The position numbers and the translations under genes were made by a program. Under the pieces are notes generated by a model. It was given only the letters and a program-made list of their open reading frames with translations. It was not told the DNA's origin and did not search any database. This document shows, in pieces, positions 23,840 to 34,500 of a DNA stretch of 39,960 bases (its first letter is position 1; the number at the start of each line of letters is the position of its first letter). The DNA is from Thoreauomyces humboldtii (taxonomy: Eukaryota > Chytridiomycota > Chytridiomycetes > Spizellomycetales > Powellomycetaceae), in assembly GCA_027596035.1 (NCBI GenBank), contig JADGJA010000121.1:1-39960 (forward strand), in the 5' to 3' direction.

Positions 23840-24767
23840 GGTTTATCCTTAAACATCGCAATTACAGCATCAGACATTGGATCATACCGATATTTATAGA
23901 CCGATCAGAATCTAGATCAATATACCATTAGCTTTCGAGTTTCAGTGAGTCCAAACAGAATTGTATACTGAGGGGCGAGTGTCCGTACTTACCGTCTCAG
24001 GACGTGCCCGTGAAGAACGGGGGAAACCCACAAAGATGTTCTTCTGGCCTGTCGTCTGGGTGTTTAGAGGAAGGAGGGAGAGACTATGTTCGAGTCCGCT
24101 TCGTGCCAAGGCATTTGTCCACGGCTTAACCCGAAAGCTCGATAATCACAGGGAGGAGCTCTTCATGTCATGAAAGAGCAGCTCGTTGTTCGGGACCAAC
24201 TGTCTGAGGTCCGCATTTAGATAAACTACAAGGCCGTAACTACAAGGCCTGCTGTTCTTATTGAATGACAGTGGAATGGCGGTCAAACAGTGTGTTGGAC
24301 TCGGTATGTCGTTTTCGTGTGAATGTGTTTCTTATTATTTTAGAGGAAATGGCTCGAACATCCCGAGACTTTTATATGAGCCTCAACTCGCTGCCTTAGT
24401 GTCAAGAATAGCTCTGCGGCTCTCGGTTGATCCCATGGGATACAGCGCTACCGCTTCCGCTCCCCTTCGGCGCCTATTTGCACTATTCGAGTCTATCCCC
24501 GCCCTCCTCAGCTCATTTCTGAGCTATCGTTGTCGTCTGACGACTCTGTCAAATACAGCGGCTCAATCGGCCGCCAAACCATCTAGCGTGGTTGGGGAGA
24601 TCTGACCAAATCTTACAGAAGAAGCAGTGCTTGTGGCAACGCAACGGAGACGTTTGCTGATGCGCATAAGGGAAACCTTCCTCTGGGAGGATCAAATGAT
24701 CGCAAGTTTCGAGCAAACGGTCGTGTGGAATCGTTGCCCGAAAAAGATCTTACCTTCCGGAGATCGC

Positions 24768-25373
24768 TTACTGCTTCAACAAAAAATGCTTCTCCAGCAT
24801 CTTCGTGAGCGTTTTGAATGCTGTCGCTTCTGCAAAAAGCATTGTAGAGCGGCAACTCTCGAGAAAAGCCTGGAGCTCCCAATCATCTGGCTTCTTGCCA
24901 CTCCCCCTCACAATGCGTGAACTTAGTTCAAATGCGGGGTTACCTAGCCATGCTGCGGAAGGAATTATGGACACTGCAACATATCGCGCGTGCATGCGGT
25001 CGACTGTGGAACAAGTCAGATGCTTGGCTGCGTATGAACTGAGTGAATTGCCAGGACAGGCCAGCCTGACGCTCTCGGCAGAACTTTTCACCGTTTCCTG
25101 GCTGCTGTTCGGCCCTCTCGGCCACGGCGATATTTGAAGTGCGATGAACTGAAAGCTCAAGGCACCTTGCAATGGCGGTCGCCCTCTTGTAAGTTCTGCA
25201 GGTGATGGCAAACAGGCTCTGACAACTCGAGGCTCATGAAAATGATGCTTACGAATACGTTGGGGTTCCCATGCCATGGTGCTTCGAAGCGTTGGGGTGC
25301 CTTCGAAACCTTTCCGGCTGCCTTCTGAATTTCCTTCTTGTCGACATCCCCGACAGTGCGATGAGTCACACAT
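24768..25373 (-). other. Unidentified 201-codon ORF, possible gene relic
   Basis: This is the longest ORF in the gap. Its C-terminal part (KKPDDWELQAF, LESCRSTM, ending in HFLLKQ) has a protein-like composition, while the N-terminal part is rich in Arg/Ser/Pro and looks non-coding. A plus-strand ORF (24805-25137, 110 codons) covers the same bases, so at least one is a shadow. No family is recognised and no function is proposed. Confidence 0.15.
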
Positions 25374-25944
25374 TGTTCCGGCGGCCAGCTAGCGACAACC
25401 CGACAGAGATCAACCCCGAGCCTTAATAGCGTGTCTAATCCGATAACTTGTCACACCAGAATTGTTTCTGAAATGCCATACATGGTCACCATGGTGGGAA
25501 AGCCGGTACAATCGCGCTTTCGTGTGCTAATCTTTCTGTATGAGAGAAAGTGTTGGACCCAGTCTTGCCAGACTTGGCAAGCTGCATGCTTGGCAACGAT
25601 TCCTGACTTACCACCGCCAGGGACGGGCACATCCCGCAAGTTAGAGCTGATAGCTTATCTCCAGCCCAGAATCTCCATGAAACAGACAACTTTGAAGGCT
25701 TCTTCGAAACATGTCGTGGGTGGCGTGCTTGCCTCATAGAAAAGCAGAGCACGGAACTCAGCTGAGGCGAAGTGGCCAGGAAAAGGGAAAAGTAGCATCC
25801 GGGTTTGTCTGTTGACCTCTCGCCCATTCTCTCACTCAAAGCGCCAGCCGGAACTCTCGGTCAGGTTTGATCGCCATTGCGCCAAGCACACCGGTGCCGT
25901 TCTCGCCATGATGAACCCTGGACTTTATTGATGATGCATACTAT

Positions 25945-26130
25945 AAATGTTACGGAGGGCAAAGGCAAGGCGAAGACTGGAGGCGAAGGGAAGAAAGGGG
26001 CCGCATGCGAAGACGAGAACGCGGGCAAAGGAAATGCGGGGAGTGAGGGCGAAGGAACGGGGAAGCTTCGGGAGGATCCTGAGCCAAAGAGCGGACGGGA
26101 AAGGCGAAAGATTGACGAGACGCAGAGACG
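25945..26130 (+). repeat. Purine-rich low-complexity tract
   Basis: The plus strand is dominated by A and G, built from imperfect GGCAAAGG, GGCGAAGG and GAAGGGAAG units. Two frames stay open across it, giving Lys/Gly/Glu/Arg-rich conceptual peptides, as expected from low complexity and not from selection. It lies between the 3' ends of the two megasynthases. Confidence 0.6.
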
Positions 26131-26564
26131 ATCAAGTCGAGAAATGGCGGGTGAGCGATTTGACGGGCAATGGACAGAGTGTCCGGGACGGTGTCCGGAT
26201 AGAGTGGATCCCGAGAAACGTGGATGCAGAGATGGCGGTGGGTCGGAATAGACGAGGATTGATCCTGGAAGCTAGCGAAAGTGCATGCGAATGGTCAGGA
26301 TGGATGTCGTGAGATGGTCGATGGAGTAAGACCGACGTGGTTGAGTGGATCCCGCAGATGTAAACTCCCCTTATTGCTTTTGAGTCTACAGGTGAGACCA
26401 GCAATCGAACGTCGCACATCAAGGCCAAAGTCAGAGAGGGGCCCTTGATATAAGGCAGCAAAACGTCGACGCAAGTATGAACTTGTCTCAATCCCCACCT
26501 CTCTCAGGTAGAACGACGTGATGGAGGCTACAGAGAAGTTAAGAAAACAATTATAAATAATAAG

Positions 26565-26622
26565 TAGTTCAACGGTTAGAATTCTGGTCTCCAAAACCAG
26601 CGATAAATCAATTAATTGATCT
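26565..26622 (+). pseudogene. Mitochondrial-type tRNA-Trp(CCA) fragment
   Basis: The D arm (stem GTTC 26567-26570 with GAAT 26579-26582) and a perfect anticodon arm are present: stem CTGGT 26584-26588 with ACCAG 26596-26600, and a seven-base loop CTCCAAA with U33 and anticodon CCA at 26591-26593. The core strongly resembles bacterial and organellar tRNA-Trp (E. coli: GGTCTCCAAAACCGG). The 5' acceptor strand (TAATAAG) has no partner, and no GGTTCGAATCC-type T arm or B box follows; instead there is a palindrome ATCAATT/AATTGAT at 26607-26620. The surrounding 26530-26620 is AT-rich. This suggests a broken nuclear copy of mitochondrial DNA, not a working nuclear tRNA gene. Confidence 0.5.
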
Positions 26623-26867
26623 GCCGTAGGTAGGTGCCTGTGTTCACAGCGATCTTTCGGTCCTTCCACCGGTGTTCTGGAGCATCACGTCCATCTCCGA
26701 GGCCCATCTTCCTCGTTACGCCTTTACATTACGCCTTTGCAATTTTTACGAGGACTCGGGTTTCATGTACAGTATGTTTGCGTGGGATGCAAAAAATGGG
26801 GGAATAGCGTCAGGGTAAGTAAGAGGTCTTAGATATGAGGTTTGTCACGTCCTTCCATCTGTCAGGG

Positions 26868-26890
26868 TCGGTCGGTCGGTCAGTCAGGTT
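26868..26890 (+). repeat. GGTC tetranucleotide repeat
   Basis: A run of GGTC units (GGTCGGTCGGTCGGTCAGTC) lies about 60 bp beyond the stop codon of the PKS-NRPS, in its presumed 3' untranslated region. It is short and has no assigned role. Confidence 0.6.
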
Positions 26891-26947
26891 GGTCGAGCAC
26901 GAGGGCTGCCGTTCTTTCCAAACCAGGTTTTCTTCGGACGAGGCAGC

Positions 26948-28559
26948 TCAGTTCAACGACACCCGGGTGGCTAGTGCGCGCACGGTGAGGTTCTCCGTCA
27001 TATCGGCGGCGGTGAGGTGCGTGGAGAAGGTCGCGTTGATCCGATGGAGCAGCTTGAGGATCGTCAGCTTATTGACCCCCTGCGCTGCCAGTTGGGCCGT
27101 GGCCGACAGCGACCCGCCCGTCGCAGGGCAGAGCTCAATGACCGTCTCGAGAATCTTCTGTTCGATTTGCGGCGGCGGCGAGGCCGCCGCTTCGGCCACG
27201 GTCGGGCGCTCGAGGGCCTTAACCGAAGCAAGGTGCAGCTCAGGGGAGCGGCCGATCTGCTCGAGCAACTGAGCGTAGTCGTGCACCAGCGACGCGACGA
27301 ACGGCTTCTCCGAGGTTTGCTCAGGGTACTGCGCCGCGACCACGTACTCGTCCGCCGATGTCTGCTCGATGACCAAGGTCAGCGGAAACTTGCACGCTTG
27401 GCCCACCACCGGCACGCGCGTGGCCTCTCCGCGAGAGAGCCAGCTCGGAGCGGTCTGGCCGCTGCCGACATGGGCATTGAAGACAAACACCGCGCGGAGC
27501 AGCGACTTAACGTCCTGATTGGCCCGAACCGAGCTCAGGGCCTCCGTCACCTCGGATAGCGGGAGGTCTTTGTGGTCGAGACAGAGAGCGAACGTGTCGG
27601 CGAAGCGTCGAGCAAAGTTCGAGAAGGTGTGGGCCGGCTCGCCGCGCACGGGCACGGCCAGCGTGTTCGTGAGCATGCCCATGACGTCCGTCATGCCCGG
27701 CGAATCGCGAAGGGACGCAACAGTGCCGATGCACACGTCTGTCTGACCGCTGTGCGCGAGGAGGAGGGATCCGAAGGCGGCAAAGAATCCCATGAACGGA
27801 GTGATGCCTAGGCTCACCATCTGGGCCAGGAACGCGTCCGTGATCTCGCGAGGGATGGGCGCTCGCAGCTCCGCGGCCGGCTGGTCGTCGGTCCGCTCTT
27901 CCAAAAGGGGCAGCCGCAGCGGCTCGCAATCCTGGAGCAGCTCGGTCCACCACTCTGTCTCCATGTCCTTCCAGCACGCATCCAACAGCTTGACGCCCTC
28001 CGCTTGGGCAAAGTCGGGGCAGAAGCGGGTGACCGGTGCGAGCGAAAACTCGGTCGACGAAAGCAACGAGTGGTAGACGGTGTCGAGTTCGGACATGAAG
28101 AGTGCGATACTCCACTCATCTACGAGGATGTGGTGCACGTTAAAGTGGACGATCGAGCCGTGATTTAGCGCAAACAACGTGACTCGGACCAAGGGACCGG
28201 TGGCGAGGTCGTACGGGTGCTGGTTGTCCTTGTCTGCCAGCTTCGTCGCGGTAGCGACGCCGTCCGCTCCCGAGACGGCGACCACGCGCACGTCGTTCTC
28301 GATGCTCGCGTGAACCACTTGCGAGATCTGGTCGTCCTCCATTCGGAACGTCGTGCGGAAGATAGGGTGCCGTTTCCACATCTCCTTGATGGCGGCATTG
28401 AAGGCTTTGTCGTCGAGAGCCTTAGGAAAGTGCAGAAGGAGCGGGATGTGGTAGGCGTTGGACACGTCGGTGAGCTCCTGCGCGTAGAACATACGCTTTT
28501 GAGAAGACGACGCCGGGAATTGTTGAGCCCCCTGTGTGTTGATGTCCAGGATCGATGGC
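26948..28559 (-). other. PKS-NRPS: terminal C domain and serine-less carrier
   Basis: After the C-A-T module comes a complete C domain with NVHHILVDEWS, then about 90 residues shaped like a carrier domain and the stop codon. There is no A domain, reductase, thioesterase or Dieckmann-type release domain. In the last carrier the phosphopantetheine site reads QGVNKL, so Lys3874 stands where Ser is required and this carrier cannot be loaded. The C domain resembles C3 of the convergent NRPS (both NVHHxxxDEWS), not the first C domain of its own protein (HHVVIDAMS). It may pass the polyketide-aminoacyl chain to T1 of the NRPS in trans, or act as a cyclising or release domain. Confidence 0.85.
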
Positions 28560-31500
28560 ATGACAATCATTGCCGAATCGGGTCCGCCGCGCTGGGCAAT
28601 GAGCTTGGCGATCGCCCGCACGCTAGGGTTGGCGAAAACGTCCTTGAAAAAGAGTTCGACGTGAAGGCGTTTGCGAATACGACCACAGGCGCCGATGATG
28701 AGGAGAGAGTGGAGTCCTGTCGTGAACAAATCCTGCGAAGCGTGGAAAGCCTCGTGGCCGAGCAGCTCCTTGAAGATTGCAAACAGCTCCAGCTCGACGA
28801 AGTCCTCGGATTCGAAGGTCGCAGAGTCCAGCTCCGGTAACAACTCGACAGCCTTGAGCGCGCGGCGGTCCAGTTTCCCGTTGACAGTCACTGGCAGTGC
28901 CTGAAGTGTATGGAACACCGACGGGACCATCCAAGTGGGGAGAAAGCTTTCCGCGTGCTTGCGAAGCCCGGCCGCGAAGTCGGGCTGAGGGTCGCCTCGG
29001 GGTTCCACGAACCCGACCAGGCTTTCAGCTCCGGCGATCGTGCGCACTGCAACGGCGGCGCCACGGACGCTAGGGTGGCTCATCAGCACAGACTCGACCT
29101 CTTGCAGCTCCACGCGCATGCCTCGCAGCTTGACCTGGTCGTCCTTGCGACCGAGGAACTCGACCTGGCCGTCCGCAAGCCAGCGGCACAGGTCGCCCGT
29201 CCGGTAGAGTCGCTCCGACGACGCGAACGGGCTTGCGATGTAGCTCGCGGCCGTGAGGTCCGGGCGGCCCAAGTAGCCTGGTGCCACCTGGATGCCGCCG
29301 ATGTACAGCACACCGGCAACGCCGACGGGCACCGGCATGAGGTTATCGTCCAGGATGTACGCGTGAGCACCGACCGTGGGTCGACCGATGCTGGTGAGAG
29401 GGAGGTCCTTCTGGTTCAATGTGAGATCCCGGGTTAAAACGATAAGCGTTGTTTCTGTGAACGTTTTGAAACGATTAGCCTGCGAGAAGATGGCTGGGAA
29501 GTTGGGAACCCCGTCTCTCGTCGCCTGCTTACCTGTCGGGCCGTACGCTCCCAGGATGCGAAGGGATCGCTTCTGAGCGCAGAGATCCAGGCAGGACTTG
29601 GTGAAAGGTTCCCCTCCGATGAGGAGCGTGTCGAGATTGTGGAACTCGGTAACGGCGAGCATCGAAATGATGGTAGGGGTTGTCGAAATGAACGTCGCTC
29701 GCGCCTGCCTGATGGCTCCGGCAAGGTCTGCGAGGACCTGGTGGGCCGGCGCGAGACACAAAGTCCCGCCAAACACCAGCGTCCCGTAAATCTCGATCAG
29801 ACTTCCGTCGAACCACGCCGGAGCCATCGCCAACGTTCTTGTCGAAGCCGACATGTGAAGGCTTTGAGAAAGGCTCCAGGTGAGATGTGTAACAGACCGA
29901 TGCTCAATCATCACACCCTCTGCGCGAAGAGGAAAAGTACGCAAAAATCAGTTTCTGGCTTGTCCCAACATGTCGCGAAGTACATGATCCAGATCTTACT
30001 CGGTGTGCCACTGCTACCGCTGGTGTAGAGGATGTACGCCAGATCGGAAAGCGATGCACCGTCGACGAGAAGCACGTCGGTGCTCTCGGCTGCGACGACA
30101 CTCTCAAGCGCCTCGAGTACCACGACTTCCACGGCTTCCAAAGCCTCAAATTGCTGAAGGAGCGCCTTCGAGGTGAGGAGCTTCGTGGCCTGGCAGTCCG
30201 CCAAGATGGCAGCGTGGCGGAGGAATGGCTGAGCCGGGTCAAGCGCAACGTACGCGCCACCGGCTTTGAGGATGGCCAAGATAACGACGATCTGTTCTAC
30301 GGAACGCTCGAGGCAGAATGGCACGCAGTGATCCGGGCCCACCCCGACGGCGGAAAGGTAGCGGGCGAGCTGGTTGGCGCGCTGGTCCAGTTGCCGGTAA
30401 GTGACCGTCGTGGTCCCGGCCTCCAAAGCCGGCGCTTCTGGTGTCTTCCGAGCCTGCTCCTCGATCAGGTGGTGAATGGCGTCCATCGGCGCGCTCGATT
30501 GGCTGTTGACGTTTGAGTACTTTCTCAGAATCACGTCGTTTTCCTCGTCGGGCAGCGCGGATAGACGAGAAATGACGGTCGATGGCCCGTCCACCGCCGC
30601 CTGCAGAAGGTGGGCAAACATCCCGGCTGCGCCCTGGGCCGTCTCTAAACCGTACAAGGCGTGGTTGAAGCCCACGTTGACCACAAGGTCCACCGTGTTG
30701 ACGGCGAATGTCAGATCATACTTGCTGCGTCCGGCTACTTTGTCAAAAGTCAGCTCGGCGTCCACAATCTCTGCAAGGTCGTCCACTTGCTGGTCGTCCT
30801 CCGCCTCTATCGAGATCAGATGATGGAATAGAGCGCGATCCTCGACGCCTGCCGGCAGATTAGCGACCACCTCGTCGAACGGCACGTCGGCGTTGCCGAG
30901 AGCCCCGAGCCACACGTCGCGCGCGGAGATCAAGAACGACTCGACCGTGGAGTCTGTGTCGATCTTGACGCGCAGGGCGAGCATGTTGACGAACACACCC
31001 ACCGTCTCTTGCAAGCTCGCGAACTCGTAGCGATCGGAACACGGAGTGCCCATGGCGAAGTCTGTGGCGGTCGATCCCGAGAGCTTGTGCAGGGTCAAGC
31101 ACGCTACCGCAAAGTATCCGGCGGCCGGCGTGATAATGAGCGTTTTGCAAAGCTCGGCGAAGCCCGTGGCGACCGTCGGGTCGAGGTGGTGCTTATGAGA
31201 GACCACGGGAGCAGCACTGTCGGGTTCGGCGTGGACAATCTTGGGCAGTCGCAAGTCGAGCTTGGGCAGCCCCGCAAGGGTGGCTGTCCAGTAGTCCCGC
31301 TGGCTTTGGAGAGCGGCACTGTCGGAGAGGCTGCGTTGCCATTCCGTGAAGTCGGGGTATTGCATTTGAACGGGCGGGAGGCCTCCGCTCTTGTACATTT
31401 TCATGCATTCCTCGATGACCAAGAATACGGACATGGCGTCGATGACCACGTGATGAAAGGCCAGATCGATGGCCACCTTACGTTCCGGCAGCTGGACGAC

Positions 31501-34500
31501 TCGGCATTCGACCAAAGGCAAGCGGTTCAGGACGAACCGGACGGTCTGGTTTTTGGCCTCTGCAATGCGCCTCTCACTGACCACTGCGTCTTCCAGGCGG
31601 GCCGCGTCAACCAGCTCGACTTGATGCTTGTACGAAGCGTGCACCTTCTGCATGAGCTGCTGAGCACCGTCGTCGTATTCGAAGGTGGTGCTCAGCGCCG
31701 CGTGCCGCTGAAACACCGCAGCAATCGAGCTTTGCAGGCGGTCCACGTCAATCCATTCGCCGGTGAAGGGCGCAAGGGTGATCCAGTACGCTTCGTTGAA
31801 CGCGTTGTCCTGCTGCGCCTGCTGTGCAATCCAGAAACGGGACTGATGCGGCGACGCCGGGGCACAGAAGTCTCTGCCCGCATCTATGTGAGCCTGGACA
31901 ATTGGAATCAACTGGTCCGACTGACCGGCAGTCTTCTTATCGGTGGCGACCATGTTGCGAAGCTCCGCGACGGTTATTTGTCCCAGTAACTGCAGCTGGG
32001 AGACTTGGATGCCGCACGAGTCGCGAAGAACGTTGCTGAGCTTGACGGCTGACAAGCGAGAAACGGAAGAAATGAGTTTAGCGCGCAGTTCAACCAGTCA
32101 GCGTTCCCCAATTATCTGATCTTACCTCCAATCGAATCCAGACCGTAGGCCACCAGCGTGATATGGTCGTCCACCTCCGCAGAGTCCATCCCAATGGTGC
32201 GGCCCACGAGCGCACGAATGCCTCCGTCCTCTTCTCCAGTCATGGCTTCGTCCGAATTGGATGCCGATCCGGCGAGCAGGTGGGCGTAGAGAGCAGGCGG
32301 GCAGCCTTCGAATGCAGCCGGGACGTGTTCGATGGACATCATCGGCACGTAGTGCGGGACCTTGTGACACAAGGCGTCGCCGATGAACTCGCAGAGCTGA
32401 TCGGACGTGACACCGATTTTCTCCAGAGGGCTGCTCTTCATCGATTTCTTCTCCCGCAAGAGTCGCTTGAAAACACCGCGATCGACGATCGGGGGCACCG
32501 ACATGGAAATCGTGTTGGGCAAGACAGTTGCTATCTGGTCAAAATACCTGAAAAGTAATGACAAAAGAGGAGACGTGAGCTGCGGAGAAGATACTTGAGC
32601 CTGGCGAACAAGAACGTGCGCTTACATCTGAGCGGCTCCATAAGCGGTCTGACCCGGGTTTCCAAACACCGAAACGATCGACGAGAAAAGCAGTAAGAAG
32701 TCCAAGCTGTCCAGGTCGAAAAGTTCCCTCACAACGTCTAGGGCACCGAGCTTGGCGTGGTAAGTATCGTCAAAGGCCTGCTGATTGAGCCCATCGAAGA
32801 GCCCGTCCCGCAGAACAACAGTCATCAGCAACACGCCAGCGACGGGATGCGAGACGGTGTCGAGGAATCCTTGCATTTCGGCTGCCACCGTAGCGTCTGC
32901 TGCAACTGCCTCAACCTCGGCGTCGAAGGCGTTGGCGAGATGGCGTATCATTCGACGGTCGCTCGGCGCAAGAGCCCGGTCACCGCGTCGACTTGTCAGG
33001 TAAATGTGGCGGGCGCCGAGCTTGACCATCCACTCCGCGATGGCGAGCCCGAGCTCGCTGCAGCCTCCGATGAGGACATACGACCTGGAGGGATTAAACA
33101 CGTACTGAGCAATGTGTTCTTCGAATTGCTTCGCCGGTACCAGGTGCTTCCAGTCGCCGCAGGAGAGAACGACGCGGCGGGTGCCAATGTCGTGTCCGAC
33201 CAGCTCTTTCTTCGCCGAAACCAGAGAATTAACGATCATAGGTGGGATCTGAAACTTGGCGTGGGAGTGCATTTCGACGATGGCTACCAAGAGGTCGCGG
33301 AGGATGTTGGGAGCGTGAAGGGTCAACGAGCGAACGTCAACCGTCACAAGACAGTGAGCGTCTGACGTTTCACGGGCCTGGACAGGTCGCTGTCGTGAGC
33401 CCGCCAATTCCGCAAAGCTGCCGATAGGAGTGAGGAAGTCGGCCTCCACAATTGCAGCGCGTTCCTCGCCCGCGTTGACCACAACGTGGAAGCTGGCGAG
33501 GTTTCGCTCGCGCAGCCATGCCCGCGCTTCGGCGCTGTAGTCGGCGAGGTGCTTGCCTACCAGCACGCTGACACCGAGCAAAGATTCGAGTTTCTGTGCT
33601 TGGTGGGCGTCCGTGACCACGCAAAGCACCTGCGCGCCGCGCCGCAAGCAGACGTCCGCGAAAGCAAATCCTGACACTAAGCAACCCCAAAACACTGATG
33701 AGCAAAACCGAGCTAGATGATCACGATGGAACCGCAAGAGACTTACTGCTTCCCGCGTCGCAAACAAGAACGTGGTCGGTTGAAGTTACACGAAGCTTAC
33801 AATCAGCGCCATAGAGCGGCCCCACATAAGGTATGAGAACGGCGGTCGCCTCTTCAAAGGACACGTTGTTCGGGATGCGCACCACCGAGCGCTCGGAAAT
33901 GACCATAACGCTCGCGGGGTTTGCCTGTGCGAAGCCCATGACACGATCGCCGGAGCTCAGCGAGACAACATCACGGCCGACGGCATCGACGATGCCCGCG
34001 AACTCACAAAAGTCGTGCTGCTGGCCGGTCGCGGAGAGTGAGACCGCATGCACGGACACGCGGATGCTGGCGGAACGGACTTCCGCGGGGTAAACCTCGG
34101 TCAGCTCCATGAAGAAACCGTCCATAATCAGCGAGAGTGCCAGACCCGAATCAAGCCTGACGTCGAGCGCGGGTGCCGCCGTTACGAGGCGGCGCACCAG
34201 CACCCGACCGTGGGGATCCACGCGGAGAAGAGGCTCCAGCGGCAGGGCATGACGGTGCACCGCGATCCATGCTTCTCTCTTCTTGGCCGACGTGATCGGG
34301 TCGGCAAAGAGGACGGCGCGCAGTTTCGCGTTGGGTTTTTCGAGCGCCAATGAAGCCACGATGCCGAACGCTAGGTGGCCCTCCGCATTGTCAGTTCCAA
34401 TGACCCACAGCTCCTGATCCGGGTTCAAGCTCGTGATCTTTGGAATGAGCATCGACTCGGTGCCCATCTGGAAGTGATGGAACTGCGGTGTATTGATCAC

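Larger units (their letters stand above)
23840..26947. other. Gap between the convergent genes, no supported gene
   Basis: The two 3' ends face each other across 3.1 kb. No canonical AATAAA is obvious after either stop. The longest ORFs are 201 codons on the minus strand (25373-24768) and 110 to 124 codons on either strand. They overlap each other in antisense, none shows a domain I recognise, and none continues through convincing splices. On the minus strand between about 25640 and 25157, one frame stays protein-like across a single stop at about 25450, followed by a possible small intron (GTAAG near 25250, CAG near 25200). This could be a decayed or unknown gene. A 12-bp direct repeat (AACTACAAGGCC) occurs twice at about 24225-24252. 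No transporter, regulator or tailoring enzyme was seen. Confidence 0.5.

Noticed and set aside
26558..26630. Functional nuclear tRNA-Trp gene
   Set aside because: There is no complementary acceptor stem, no T loop of the TTCGA type and no B box; only the D and anticodon arms fit.
28217..28840. 207-codon plus-strand ORF
   Set aside because: It is antisense to the T and second C domain of the PKS-NRPS; no recognisable features.
29455..29532. In-frame 26-residue insertion in the PKS-NRPS A domain
   Set aside because: GTAAGC...CACAG borders are present and splicing restores the A5 motif AYGPTE, so it is an intron.
31009..31989. 326-codon plus-strand ORF
   Set aside because: It is antisense to the first C domain of the PKS-NRPS, where the minus strand shows HHVVIDAMS and full C-domain similarity.
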